Shown: positions 51,070 through 60,915, numbered from the stretch's first letter. The stretch: 64,000 nt of DNA from Oscillospiraceae bacterium (GCA_015066465.1 SVOI01000007.1:1-64000); one strand, 5' to 3'. Numbers and translations: made by a program. The notes: generated by a model from the sequence alone, not told the origin.

Positions 51070-51534
51070 ATGTTTCGTTTTATTAAAACTAAAAAAGGCT
51101 TTTCTTTAGTTGAACTTATGATTGTTGTTGTTATAATGGCAATTCTTGTTGCAGTTGCTGTTCCTATTTTTAATTCAGTAACAGGCGATGCAAGAGAAAA
51201 AACCTGCCTTGACAACCAACGTAATATTTTAAGTTCTGTAGGGCGTCTTTTTTCTATGAGCGCTATTACTGGCGTTAATGGTAAAAGAGCTGTAATTGAG
51301 TTTAAGTATAACGAAGATGGTGAAAGGGTAGTAGAAGAAGTCGGTTCAGACACACTTTCTAACCTTTTAGGTGGTGGCACAGAAGTTACTTTAGATACTA
51401 TTAAAGGTTGCTTCCAGACACTTCCCGTTTGTGGAGATAAAGAGCAAACAATTACCTTAACAATCACAGCAAATATAGAAAGCTTTGCCGACGTTTCAGT
51501 TTCTTGCTCAGACGAAAACCATAAACTTAGCTAA
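51070..51534 (+). CDS. Type IV pilin-like protein
   Basis: MFRFIKTKKGFSLVELMIVVVIMAILVAVAVPIFNSVTGDAREKTC. Confidence 0.92.
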   Translation: MFRFIKTKKGFSLVELMIVVVIMAILVAVAVPIFNSVTGDAREKTCLDNQRNILSSVGRLFSMSAITGVNGKRAVIEFKYNEDGERVVEEVGSDTLSNLLGGGTEVTLDTIKGCFQTLPVCGDKEQTITLTITANIESFADVSVSCSDENHKLS

Positions 51535-51536
51535 AA

Positions 51537-52000
51537 GAATGCAGAATGCAGAATTCAGTGCTGAGTGCTGAGTGCTGAGTGCTGAGTTTCGGAAGCCTAC
51601 GGCTTGATTATAATAAAATATCAATAACAACTACATTAATTCATTTTCATCTTAAATGAACGAATGTAGTTGTTTTTATTTGTATTTAATAGCGTCGCAG
51701 ACCCACAATTCTGCATTTTGCATTCTGAATTCTGCATTTATAATAGCGTCGCAGACCCACAACTCAGCACTCTGCACTCAGCACTCAGCACTCGTTGGCG
51801 GGCGACCGAAGCTTAAGCCCCTACAATTGCCACTGGCATAAATGAACGAATGTAGTTGTTTTTATTATTTACAATGCTGACCGCAGGTCCCGAAATTCTG
51901 CATTTTGCATTCTGCATTCTGCATTCCGTTGCGGGCGACCAAAGGTCTGCCCCTACAATTGCCACTGGCATAAATGAACGAATGTAGTTGTTTTTATAAC
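51537..52000. repeat. Large composite intergenic repeat array (heptad arms, hairpins, GGGCGACC blocks)
   Basis: gaatgcagaatgcagaattc + (gtgctga)n; hairpin 51629-51671; tgcattttgcattctgaattctgcatt; (cagcact)n; identical cccctacaattgccactggcataaatgaacgaatgtagttgtttttat at ~51818 and ~51951. Confidence 0.8.
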
Positions 52001-52001
52001 C

Positions 52002-52346
52002 ACGCCTCTCTTCGAAGAGAGGGGGACCATTCATTTCACAAATTGAATGTTATTAAATTGTGTTCAGGCGACAAATAAATTTGTTTTCATTAAAAATAAA
52101 AACGGAATGGTGGAGAGTTCTTCGCCACGAGTTAACCTCTTTTAAAGCAATTGGTCGGTTTAGTTATAAATTCAAAAAAATTGTTTCTTCATCGACTAAC
52201 TACATCAATAAAATCAACCTCGTTTCAAAGAACTCTCCACCACCCAAAGAATTTTGTTTAGTTTATTAAGTTTCAACACGCTTGAAAATTTATTAAAACA
52301 AGCAACTAAACGAAAAGGCGGTCCCCCTCTCTTCGAAGAGAGGCGT
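52002..52346. mobile_element. MITE-like element, 345 bp
   Basis: Perfect 27-bp terminal inverted repeats ACGCCTCTCTTCGAAGAGAGGGGGACC (52002-52028) / GGTCCCCCTCTCTTCGAAGAGAGGCGT (52320-52346); no credible ORF. Confidence 0.75.
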
Positions 52347-52373
52347 TTTTTATGAGAAAATTTATTTTATCAT

Positions 52374-52430
52374 TTACAATCAAGCCGTAAGGCTTCCGAA
52401 ACTCATCACTTTGCACTCAGCACTCAGCAC
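52374..52430. repeat. Inverted copy of the heptad/GGAAGCC-CGGCTTGATT block
   Basis: AATCAAGCCGTAAGGCTTCCGAAACTCATCACTTTGCACTCAGCACTCAGCAC vs GTGCTGAGTGCTGAGTTTCGGAAGCCTACGGCTTGATT near 51569-51609. Confidence 0.7.
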
Positions 52431-52432
52431 TA

Positions 52433-52464
52433 AAAAACGCTCTCACGAAAGTGAGAGCGTTTTT
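52433..52464. terminator. Terminator downstream of guaB (bidirectional)
   Basis: AAAAACGCTCTCAC-gaaa-GTGAGAGCGTTTTT. Confidence 0.9.
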
Positions 52465-52466
52465 GT

Positions 52467-53975
52467 TTATCTTATATTACCACTGCTTGTTTTAAGCATA
52501 ACGTCGTGTGAACCGCCTTCAACAATACTTGTTGCTGAAACGAGTGTTAATTTTGCATCTCTCTGTAAATCAGGGATTGTAGTAACACCACAGTTGCACA
52601 TTGTAGATTTAACTTTATAAAGACTCTTGTTAACGTTATCGTGAAGTGAACCAGCGTAAGTAACGTAAGAGTCAACGCCTTCTTCAAATGAAAGCTTTGT
52701 AGAACCACCTAAGTCATAACGTTGCCAGTTACGAGCTCTGTTAGAACCTTCGCCCCAATACTCTTTAACGTAAGTGCCGTTAATGTTAAGCTTTGGTGTT
52801 GGGCTTTCGTCAAAACGAGCGAAATATCTGCCAAGCATGAGGAAGTCAGCACCCATAGCGAGAGCAAGAGTCATGTGGTAATCGTGAACGATACCACCGT
52901 CTGAACAAATCGGAACATAAATACCAGTTTCTTTAAAGTATTCGTCACGTGCTTCAGCAACCTCAATAAGAGCAGTAGCCTGACCACGACCAATACCTTT
53001 TGTTTCACGGGTGATGCAGATTGAACCGCCACCAATACCAACCTTAATGAAGTCAGCACCAGCATCTGCTAAGAAACGGAAGCCGTCTTTATCTACTACG
53101 TTACCAGCACCAATTTTAACTGAATCGCCATATTTTTCTCTTACGTAAGCAATTGTGCGCTTCTGCCATTCTGTGTAACCTTCTGAAGAGTCAATGCAAA
53201 GAACGTCTGCACCAGCTTCAACAAGTGCCGGAATTCTTTCTTCATAGTCACGAGTGTTAATACCAGCGCCAACCATATATCTCTTCTGGTCGTCAAGAAT
53301 TTCTTGAGGGTTTTCTTTGTGCTGTGAGTAGTCCTTACGGAATACGAAATAAAGAAGGTTGCCCTTATCGTCAACTATTGGGAGTGAGTTTAATTTGTGC
53401 TCCCAGATAATATCATTAGCTTCTTTTAATGAAGTAGAAGCAGGAGCTGTAATAAGCTTTTCAAATGGAGTCATAAATTCAGTAACCTTAGTTGCTAAAT
53501 CCATACGGCTGATTCTGTAATCACGTGAAGTAACAACACCAACGAGTTTGCCGTTTGCTTCGCCGTTTTCTGTAACTGCCATTGTTGAGTGACCCATTGT
53601 GTCAAAAAGATTAACAACATCTGCTAAAGTATCAGTTGGTTTTAAGTTAGAATCACTTACAACAAAACCAGCCTTGTAGTTTTTAACTCTTGCTACCATA
53701 GCCGCTTCATCTTCAATAGACTGTGAGCCATAAATGAAAGACATACCGCCTTCTTTTGCGAGTGCTATAGCAAGTGTGTCGTTAGAAACAGATTGCATAA
53801 TAGCAGAAATGAGCGGAATATTGAGTGTTATTGGGGATTCTTCAACACCTTTTTTGTATCTGCATAATGGTGTTTTTAAAGAAACATTAGCTGGAATACA
53901 ATCAGGACCTGTGTAACCAGGGATTAAAAGATATTCACTGAATGTTCTTGATGGTTCGTTACAATAATGTGCCAT
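52467..53975 (-). CDS. guaB: IMP dehydrogenase
   Basis: [34 protein letters not shown]; two CBS-like segments; [27 protein letters not shown]; start 53975 after GGAG. Confidence 0.92.
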   Translation of the reverse strand: MAHYCNEPSRTFSEYLLIPGYTGPDCIPANVSLKTPLCRYKKGVEESPITLNIPLISAIMQSVSNDTLAIALAKEGGMSFIYGSQSIEDEAAMVARVKNYKAGFVVSDSNLKPTDTLADVVNLFDTMGHSTMAVTENGEANGKLVGVVTSRDYRISRMDLATKVTEFMTPFEKLITAPASTSLKEANDIIWEHKLNSLPIVDDKGNLLYFVFRKDYSQHKENPQEILDDQKRYMVGAGINTRDYEERIPALVEAGADVLCIDSSEGYTEWQKRTIAYVREKYGDSVKIGAGNVVDKDGFRFLADAGADFIKVGIGGGSICITRETKGIGRGQATALIEVAEARDEYFKETGIYVPICSDGGIVHDYHMTLALAMGADFLMLGRYFARFDESPTPKLNINGTYVKEYWGEGSNRARNWQRYDLGGSTKLSFEEGVDSYVTYAGSLHDNVNKSLYKVKSTMCNCGVTTIPDLQRDAKLTLVSATSIVEGGSHDVMLKTSSGNIR

Positions 53976-54185
53976 ATTTTTACACTCCTTCAATTTTATA
54001 GTTATTTCTCAAAGAGAAAATTTAATATACAAATATATTATATCTATTTTAAATACTCAAGGCAAAAATGTCAATGGTAATATTGCCATTATTATATAAA
54101 ATTTTCAAAATATATTTGTTGTAAAATTATAACTGATATGATATTATAAGAGGGTATTAAAATATTTTTATACAGGAGAGTAAAT

Positions 54186-57100
54186 ATGGCACATTTTGAC
54201 GTTGATTTTTTAGACAAAAATAGTGAACGCTATATGTTAAGCAGAAGAATCCGCAAAATTACAGAAGTAATTAAAAGCGATTTTTTCATTAAAGACAGCG
54301 TTTCTACAGGTGACTTTTTTATAAGAGATGGTCAATATACATTTGAACAAAGAAACGAAGGCGAATGGAAGCCTTTTAAAGCACACGCTGATTATTGGGG
54401 CTACCACGAGTGTTATTGCTGGTTTAAGCAGACAGTTACAATTCCAGAAAGCTTTAAGGGCGAAAAGGTTATTTACCAGTTAAAACCATATTATAACAAT
54501 GGCAACTGGAATCAGGTTAACCCACAGTTTATTGTGTGGATTAATGGTAAAATGACTCAGGGTGTTGACAGTAACCACCAATACATAACAGTTACAGAGT
54601 GTGCTGAAGGCAACGAAACTCTCGAAATTTATATAAATGCTTACACTGACCCTTGGGAATATAAAGGTCAGGTGCAAATGGGTGCATTTTTACAGACTCT
54701 TGATACTGATGCTGTAAGAATTTATTACGATATTGCTTCACCTTTGGAAGTAACAAACTATTATGATGGTGATTCAACAGTTCGTGTTGATTTAATAAAG
54801 CACTTGAACGTTGCTTGTAATATGCTCGATATTGATAGTGGCGACAGAGAGTCATTCAAAAAGACTGCAAAAGAGGCTTCTGCTTACTTAAATGAAAATA
54901 TTTACGGCAAAACTCACGAAGCAACCTCTTGGTCAATAGGTCACACTCATATTGACGTGGCTTGGCTCTGGAGACTCCGTCAGACAAGAGACAAGGCTGG
55001 ACGTTCATTCGCAACAGTTATTAAACTTATGGATGAATACCCAGATTATAAGTTTATGTCTTCACAGGCACAGCTTTACGATTACGTAAAACAAGACTAC
55101 CCAGAGCTCTTTGAGAGAATCAAAGAAAAGGTTAAAGAAGGCAGATGGGAAGTTGAAGGCAGTATGTGGGTTGAAGCTGATACTAACGTAGCATCAGGTG
55201 AAGCTCTTGTTCGTCAATTCCTTGTTGGTAAAAAATTCTTTAAAGAAGAATTTGGCGTAGATAATAAAATTATGTGGCTCCCAGACGTTTTTGGTTATTC
55301 TGGTGCTATTCCTCAGCTTATTAAAAAATGTGGTATGGAATACTTTATGACAACCAAAATCAGCTGGAATGAATATAACAAATTCCCTTATGACACATTT
55401 ATGTGGAAAGGTATTGACGGCACAGAGGTTCTTTCTCACTTCTCTCCTTGTGAAGATGCTAATCGTGATGAAAGAAAAGATTACCAGACAACCTATAACG
55501 CTTACTTAAGACCTGGTTACATAATTGGTGGTAACAAGCGTTACAGTCAAAAAGATTTAGGCAGAGATTACCTTTGCACCTTCGGTTACGGTGACGGCGG
55601 TGGCGGACCAACTGTTGATATGCTCGAGCACGGCAAGAGAATGCAAAGAGGTATTGAGGGTTGCCCTAACGTTAAAATTGCCCCTTCTCTTGATTTCTTC
55701 CGTCATTTAGAAAATCAGGTTAAAGATAATAAATATCTCCCTAAATGGTCTGGCGAGCTTTATCTTGAATTACACCGTGGTACGTTAACAAGCCAGGCAA
55801 GAAATAAAAAATATAACCGTAAAACAGAGTGTCTTTTCCACGACGTAGAAACACTTTCTGCTATTGCTAAAAAAGAAACAGGCTTCAGTTACCCAGCAGA
55901 AAGAATTTTAGAAAACTGGAAGCTTATTCTTCTTAACCAGTTCCACGACATTCTCCCAGGCTCTTCTATAAGAGAAGTTTATGAGGATAGTAAAGAACAG
56001 TATGAGAGCGTTTTAGCTGATGGTACTGAAATGACTGCTTCTGCAGAAGCTTCACTCCTTTCAAAAATGAACCTTGCGAGTGACAGTTTAGTTGTATTTA
56101 ACACAACAGGCTTCAACAGAAAGGATGCAGTTGTTGCAGATATTCCAGTAGAAAATGACTTCATTCTCCTTGACGGTGGCAAAGAAGTTCCTTACCAGAA
56201 AACTTATGATGGCAAAATTGTATTTGTTGCAGAAATTCCGGCAAAGGGCTACAAGTCATTCACAGTGAAATCTGGAACACAGAGTGCTACTGCTATTAAA
56301 GCAGATGTAAATTCTGTTGATACAAAATACTTCACAGTTGAATTCACAAATGGTGATATCACAAAGCTCATTCATAAAGAAAGTGGCAGAGACGTTGCAA
56401 ACGGCAAGCCTTTTGGTACTGTAAGAGCATTCCAGGACAGACCATTTAACCACGAGGCTTGGGATATTAAATCATATTTTGAAGAAAAAGAATTCGATTT
56501 AGACTTTGTTGGTGCCAAAATCGTTGAACAAGGTGCTGTAAGAGTTGTTTACAAAGTAGATAAGAAAATCAGAAATTCAGTTATCAGCGCATATTATAAC
56601 GTTTACGCTGATTTAGACAGAATTGACGTTGATTACAAAACAGACTGGAAAGAAACTCACGTTGTATTAAAGGGTGATTACCCTGTTGACGTTAACGCAG
56701 TTAAGGCTACTTTTGACATTCAGTTCGGTAACCTTGAACGCTCAACAACAGAAAACACAACCTGGGATTTTGCACAGTTTGAAGTTTCAATGCACAAATG
56801 GGTTGACCTTTCAGACAACAGCTTTGGTGTTTCTGTTATCAACGATTGTAAATATGGTTGTACTGTAAAGAATGGTCATATTATGCCAACTCTCTTGAGA
56901 TGTCAGACAAGACCAAACGACGTTCAGGACAGAGAATATCATGAGTTCACATTCTCAATTTATCCTCATAGTAACCACGTTTCTTCTTCAGAGGTTGTTA
57001 AAGAAGCATTTAACGTAAACTACCCTGCATACGCTGTATTTGCTAAAGCTAATAACGGCACGCTTCCAGAGGTTTATTCATTTGTAAGTGCAGATAAAGA

Positions 57101-57335
57101 TAACATTGTTATTGAAACTGTTAAAGATGCAGAAAATGGTAACGGAATTATTGTCAGAGCTTATGAAACATGGAACAGTAAATCAAACGTTAAGCTTACT
57201 TTCTGTGATGAAATTAAGAGTGTTACTGAGTGTAATCTTATTGAAGATGGTGCAGAAGAAGTTAAATTCAGTGGTAAAACGTTAGAAACAGAATTCAAGC
57301 CATTTGAAATTAAGACATTCAGAGTTAATTTTTAA
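54186..57335 (+). CDS. Alpha-mannosidase, GH38
   Basis: SIGHTHIDVAWLWRLRQTRDKAGRSF; MWLPDVFGYSGAIPQLIKKCGM; LLNQFHDILPGSSIREVYEDS. Confidence 0.95.
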   Translation: MAHFDVDFLDKNSERYMLSRRIRKITEVIKSDFFIKDSVSTGDFFIRDGQYTFEQRNEGEWKPFKAHADYWGYHECYCWFKQTVTIPESFKGEKVIYQLKPYYNNGNWNQVNPQFIVWINGKMTQGVDSNHQYITVTECAEGNETLEIYINAYTDPWEYKGQVQMGAFLQTLDTDAVRIYYDIASPLEVTNYYDGDSTVRVDLIKHLNVACNMLDIDSGDRESFKKTAKEASAYLNENIYGKTHEATSWSIGHTHIDVAWLWRLRQTRDKAGRSFATVIKLMDEYPDYKFMSSQAQLYDYVKQDYPELFERIKEKVKEGRWEVEGSMWVEADTNVASGEALVRQFLVGKKFFKEEFGVDNKIMWLPDVFGYSGAIPQLIKKCGMEYFMTTKISWNEYNKFPYDTFMWKGIDGTEVLSHFSPCEDANRDERKDYQTTYNAYLRPGYIIGGNKRYSQKDLGRDYLCTFGYGDGGGGPTVDMLEHGKRMQRGIEGCPNVKIAPSLDFFRHLENQVKDNKYLPKWSGELYLELHRGTLTSQARNKKYNRKTECLFHDVETLSAIAKKETGFSYPAERILENWKLILLNQFHDILPGSSIREVYEDSKEQYESVLADGTEMTASAEASLLSKMNLASDSLVVFNTTGFNRKDAVVADIPVENDFILLDGGKEVPYQKTYDGKIVFVAEIPAKGYKSFTVKSGTQSATAIKADVNSVDTKYFTVEFTNGDITKLIHKESGRDVANGKPFGTVRAFQDRPFNHEAWDIKSYFEEKEFDLDFVGAKIVEQGAVRVVYKVDKKIRNSVISAYYNVYADLDRIDVDYKTDWKETHVVLKGDYPVDVNAVKATFDIQFGNLERSTTENTTWDFAQFEVSMHKWVDLSDNSFGVSVINDCKYGCTVKNGHIMPTLLRCQTRPNDVQDREYHEFTFSIYPHSNHVSSSEVVKEAFNVNYPAYAVFAKANNGTLPEVYSFVSADKDNIVIETVKDAENGNGIIVRAYETWNSKSNVKLTFCDEIKSVTECNLIEDGAEEVKFSGKTLETEFKPFEIKTFRVNF

Positions 57336-57348
57336 GGAATAATTTATA

Positions 57349-57924
57349 ATGGGATACAGTTTTTTTGCAATGCTTTCACGTATGAAATACATTGACCGAT
57401 GGGCGTTGATGAGGAATACTGAAAGCGAAAATTTAGATAGTCATTCAAAAGAGGTTGCAGTTATCGCTCACGCTTTAGCTGTTATAGGTAATGTAAGATT
57501 TAATAAAAACTACAATGCCGACAGAGCTGCAGTTTTAGGTCTTTATCACGATGCACAAGAGATTATAACAGGCGATTTACCAACACCTGTAAAATATCAT
57601 AATGAAAAAATTCTTGATGCATATAAAGAAATAGAAGCTTCTGCAACAGAAAGACTTGTTTCTATGCTCCCTGACGATTTAAAAAATGAATTCAAGAGCG
57701 CTTTAACAGGGGAGAGCGACAAAGATTTGTTGCCACTCGTTAAGGCTGCCGATAAATTAAGTGCATTAATAAAGTGCATTGAAGAACGAAAAGCGGGGAA
57801 TATGGAGTTCAAAGAAGCAGAACGCTCTACAAGAGAACGTATTGCAGAATTGAACTCAGAAGAAGCAAACGTCTTTTTAAATGAATTCATTGGAGCTTTT
57901 GAATTGACTTTAGACCAACTATAA
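57349..57924 (+). CDS. HD-domain 5'-nucleotidase, YfbR-like
   Basis: MKYIDRWALMRNTESENLDSHSKEVAVIAHAL; LYHDAQEIITGDLPTPVKYHN. Confidence 0.9.
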   Translation: MGYSFFAMLSRMKYIDRWALMRNTESENLDSHSKEVAVIAHALAVIGNVRFNKNYNADRAAVLGLYHDAQEIITGDLPTPVKYHNEKILDAYKEIEASATERLVSMLPDDLKNEFKSALTGESDKDLLPLVKAADKLSALIKCIEERKAGNMEFKEAERSTRERIAELNSEEANVFLNEFIGAFELTLDQL

Positions 57925-57952
57925 AAAAACGCCACCATCGGTGGCGTTTTTT
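57925..57952 (+). terminator. Rho-independent terminator
   Basis: AAAACGCCACC-atc-GGTGGCGTTTT. Confidence 0.9.
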
Positions 57953-57957
57953 ATGCA

Positions 57958-58215
57958 GAATTAAGAATTCAGAATGCAGAATTGTGGAAGCCTTCGGCTT
58001 GATTGTAATTCAATATTTATAAACAGCAACTACATCCTTTCATTTTTAATTTAAATGAACGAAGGTAGTTGTTTTATTATTTTACAATGCCGACCGCAGG
58101 TCCCGAAATTATGCATTGTGAAATGTGCATTCTGCATTTTGTGTAGTGGACGACAAAGATATCCCTCTACAATCCACCCACCAGCACCTAAAATCTAATA
58201 CCCAACAACTAACAA
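57958..58215. repeat. Composite intergenic repeat (heptad arms, hairpin, GACCGCAGGTCCCG block)
   Basis: aattaag aattcag aatgcag aattgtgg; hairpin 58028-58070; gaaattatgcattgtgaaatgtgcattctgcattttg; agcacct aaaatct aataccc aacaact aacaact. Confidence 0.7.
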
Positions 58216-58302
58216 CTAAACTATTGACAACACACTGTAAAAAATTGTATAATGAAAATGTTAATTTTATAACAAAAAACAACCATTCTGGAGGGATTAG
58301 GT

Positions 58303-59814
58303 ATGGCAAAGAAAACAGTATTTTTAACAGGCTCATCAGGTACAATGGGCTGGGCAGGCTTTAAAGAGCTTTATGCTAAAAAAGACCAATACGACATCGT
58401 TGTTCTTAACAGAGGTAGTCAGAAAAATAAGGATAAATTTAAAGCTTATGAAAACGACCCATCTGTTAAACTCGTTTGGGGTGACCTTACAAATTACGAG
58501 GATGTTTTAAAATGTGTTACAGGCTCTGACTATGTTCTTCACGTTGGCGGTATGGTATCCCCAGCTGCTGACTATTACCCTGTAAAAACACAGAAAACAA
58601 ACGTTACTGCAGCACAGAATATTGTTAATGCTGTTAAAGCACAACCTAACAAGGATGATATCAAGGTTGTTTACATAGGTACTGTTGCTGAAACTGGTGA
58701 CAGAAATGCTCCTATTCATTGGGGCAGAACTGGTGACCCTCTTAAAGTAAGTGTTTATGACCACTACGCTATAAGTAAAATCAAGGCTGAGGCTGTTTTT
58801 GCTGAGTCAGGCCTCAAGCACTGGGTATCTCTCCGTCAGTCAGGTATTCTTTACCCTGCAATTCTTAAAAATCTTGAACCTATTATGTATCACGTGCCAA
58901 TTAATGGTATGCTTGAGTGGGCTACTGTTGAAGACTCAGGCAGACTTCTTGCAAATATTTGTGGTGACGATATTCCAGAAGAATTCTGGAGACGCTTCTA
59001 TAACATAGGTTCAGGTGAAGAATACAGAATCACTAACTATGAATTTGAAGACCTTCTTCTTGGTACTTTAGGTCTTGGTTCACCTAAAAAACTCTTTGAC
59101 CCACACTGGTTTACAACTCGTAACTTCCACGGTCAATGGTACTACGATGGTGACGAGCTTGAAAAATATTGCCACTTCCGTGCAAATATTCCTGTTAAAG
59201 AATATTTCAAGAGTATGATGGATAAGGTTGAAGGCTACTATAAATTAGCATTCCTTGCAAAACCATTTGCACCAATTCTCAAAAAGCTCTGGATGAAAAA
59301 GATTGCAGAAACTCCTGAATATGGTACACTCTGGTGGGCAGCAAATAAAGTTGACGTAAGAATGAAGGCTTACTACGGCAGTATGGAAGAATATGAAAAG
59401 CTCCCAAGAAGCTGGGATGATTTTGAAATTGTAATCCCTTCAAAGAAAACTACTGCTGATGATGTTAAGGTTCTTGACCACGGTTATGATGAAACAAAAC
59501 CATTTGATTCTCTCACTCTTGAAGATTTACAAAAAGCTGCTGAGTTCCGTGGTGGTAAGTGCCTTGCAACAGAAATTGTTGATATGTATACACCAGTTAA
59601 ATGGGTGAGTGCAAGAGGTAATGAGTTCGAAATGTCACCAAACCTTGTTCTTAAAGGTGGTCACTGGTGCCCTGCAGAGCTTCCATGGCCTTGGAAATAT
59701 GACGAAGAAGCAAGAATCAACCCATTCTTTGCACAGGTTTGGGACCGTGAGGGTGAAGATAACGTTTACGGACCTGAAATCTTTGATAACTTTAAGGAGA
59801 AAGTAACAGAATGA
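58303..59814 (+). CDS. NAD-dependent epimerase/dehydratase family protein (extended)
   Basis: VFLTGSSGTMGWAGFKELY Rossmann motif; VYDHYAISKIKAEAV YxxxK. Confidence 0.85.
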   Translation: MAKKTVFLTGSSGTMGWAGFKELYAKKDQYDIVVLNRGSQKNKDKFKAYENDPSVKLVWGDLTNYEDVLKCVTGSDYVLHVGGMVSPAADYYPVKTQKTNVTAAQNIVNAVKAQPNKDDIKVVYIGTVAETGDRNAPIHWGRTGDPLKVSVYDHYAISKIKAEAVFAESGLKHWVSLRQSGILYPAILKNLEPIMYHVPINGMLEWATVEDSGRLLANICGDDIPEEFWRRFYNIGSGEEYRITNYEFEDLLLGTLGLGSPKKLFDPHWFTTRNFHGQWYYDGDELEKYCHFRANIPVKEYFKSMMDKVEGYYKLAFLAKPFAPILKKLWMKKIAETPEYGTLWWAANKVDVRMKAYYGSMEEYEKLPRSWDDFEIVIPSKKTTADDVKVLDHGYDETKPFDSLTLEDLQKAAEFRGGKCLATEIVDMYTPVKWVSARGNEFEMSPNLVLKGGHWCPAELPWPWKYDEEARINPFFAQVWDREGEDNVYGPEIFDNFKEKVTE

Positions 59815-60830
59815 AAATATTTATGATTGGTGGCACAGGTCTTTTAGGCTGTGAGGCTGCAAGAATTTTTATTGAACGTGGTCACGAGGTAACTTCAGTT
59901 GCTCTCCCTCCACTTCCAGAAGGCGCACCTATTCCAAAAGAAATGAAGCTCGAAATGTGCAATATCTATGAAAAGTCAGACGACGAAATACGTGAACTCT
60001 TAAAGGGTCACGATTGCTTCGTTTTCGCTGCTGGTATTGACGAGAGAGTTGAATTCCCTGCACCTGTTTACGATGCATATTATAAATACAACATTGAACC
60101 ACTCAAGAGAATTCTTCCACTCTGTAAAGAGGTTGGTATGAAGAGTGCAGTTGTTTTAGGCTCTTATTTCGCATTCCTTGCAAAAGAAAGACCAGATATG
60201 GAATTAACTAAGAAGCATCCATATATCAGAAGCCGTATTGACCAGGAAGAAGTTGCATTCTCATTTGTTGATGATAGCTTCTCTGTTTCAGTTCTTGAGC
60301 TTCCTTATATCTTCGGTACACAACCGGGTAGAAAGCCAGTTTGGGTTATTCTTATTGAACAAATCAAGAGAATGGATAAGCTCCCATTCACAATGTATCC
60401 AGGTGGCGGTACTGCAATGCTTACAGTTCGTCAGGTTGGTGAGGTTATTGTTGGTGCTGCTGAACAAGCAAAGGGCGCTCAAGCTATTCCGATTTCAATG
60501 TATAACCTTACTTGGAAAGAATTCTTAAAAATCGTTTATGCCGCTCGTGGTATGGGCGAAAACAGAAAGATTATTTCTGTTGCACCTTGGATGATGAGAA
60601 TGGGTCTTGGCGGTGTTAAGAAAGAATATGCCGCTAAAGGCATTGAAAGTGGTATTGATGTTGACGGACTTGCAGATATTATGGACGTTAACCTCTTTAT
60701 TCCAGACAGCTACTCTCGTGAACTCGGTGCTACTGATGATGATATCAAAGCAGCAATCTTTGACTCAATCAAAGTTTCACAGGCTGTTTATGACGGTAAA
60801 GCAAATCTCCTTGGTATGAAGGGCGAATAA
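59811..60830 (+). CDS. NAD(P)-dependent epimerase/oxidoreductase
   Basis: MKIFMIGGTGLLGCEAARIFIERGHEVTSV; start overlaps preceding stop. Confidence 0.85.
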   Translation: MKIFMIGGTGLLGCEAARIFIERGHEVTSVALPPLPEGAPIPKEMKLEMCNIYEKSDDEIRELLKGHDCFVFAAGIDERVEFPAPVYDAYYKYNIEPLKRILPLCKEVGMKSAVVLGSYFAFLAKERPDMELTKKHPYIRSRIDQEEVAFSFVDDSFSVSVLELPYIFGTQPGRKPVWVILIEQIKRMDKLPFTMYPGGGTAMLTVRQVGEVIVGAAEQAKGAQAIPISMYNLTWKEFLKIVYAARGMGENRKIISVAPWMMRMGLGGVKKEYAAKGIESGIDVDGLADIMDVNLFIPDSYSRELGATDDDIKAAIFDSIKVSQAVYDGKANLLGMKGE

Positions 60831-60845
60831 TTATTAATTAAAAAA

Positions 60846-60890
60846 GTTCTATCATTTCGGTTTATTGAAATGATAGAACTTTTTATTTTA
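60846..60890. terminator. Terminator between convergent genes
   Basis: GTTCTATCATTTC-ggtttatt-GAAATGATAGAAC-TTTTTAT. Confidence 0.85.
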
Positions 60891-60915
60891 TTCAATAATA
60901 ACTATATAGCTCGTT

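Noticed and set aside
51537-51800. Possible CRISPR array
   Set aside because: Repeats are 7-bp phased and degenerate in both orientations; no fixed repeat/unique spacer structure and no cas genes.
51656-52034. ORFs 51656-51841 (+), 51813-52034 (-); similarly 50075-50290 (-) and 58109-58345 (-)
   Set aside because: They translate the intergenic repeat array (e.g. HNSAFCILNSAFIIASQTHNSALCTQHSAL) and are repeat artefacts.
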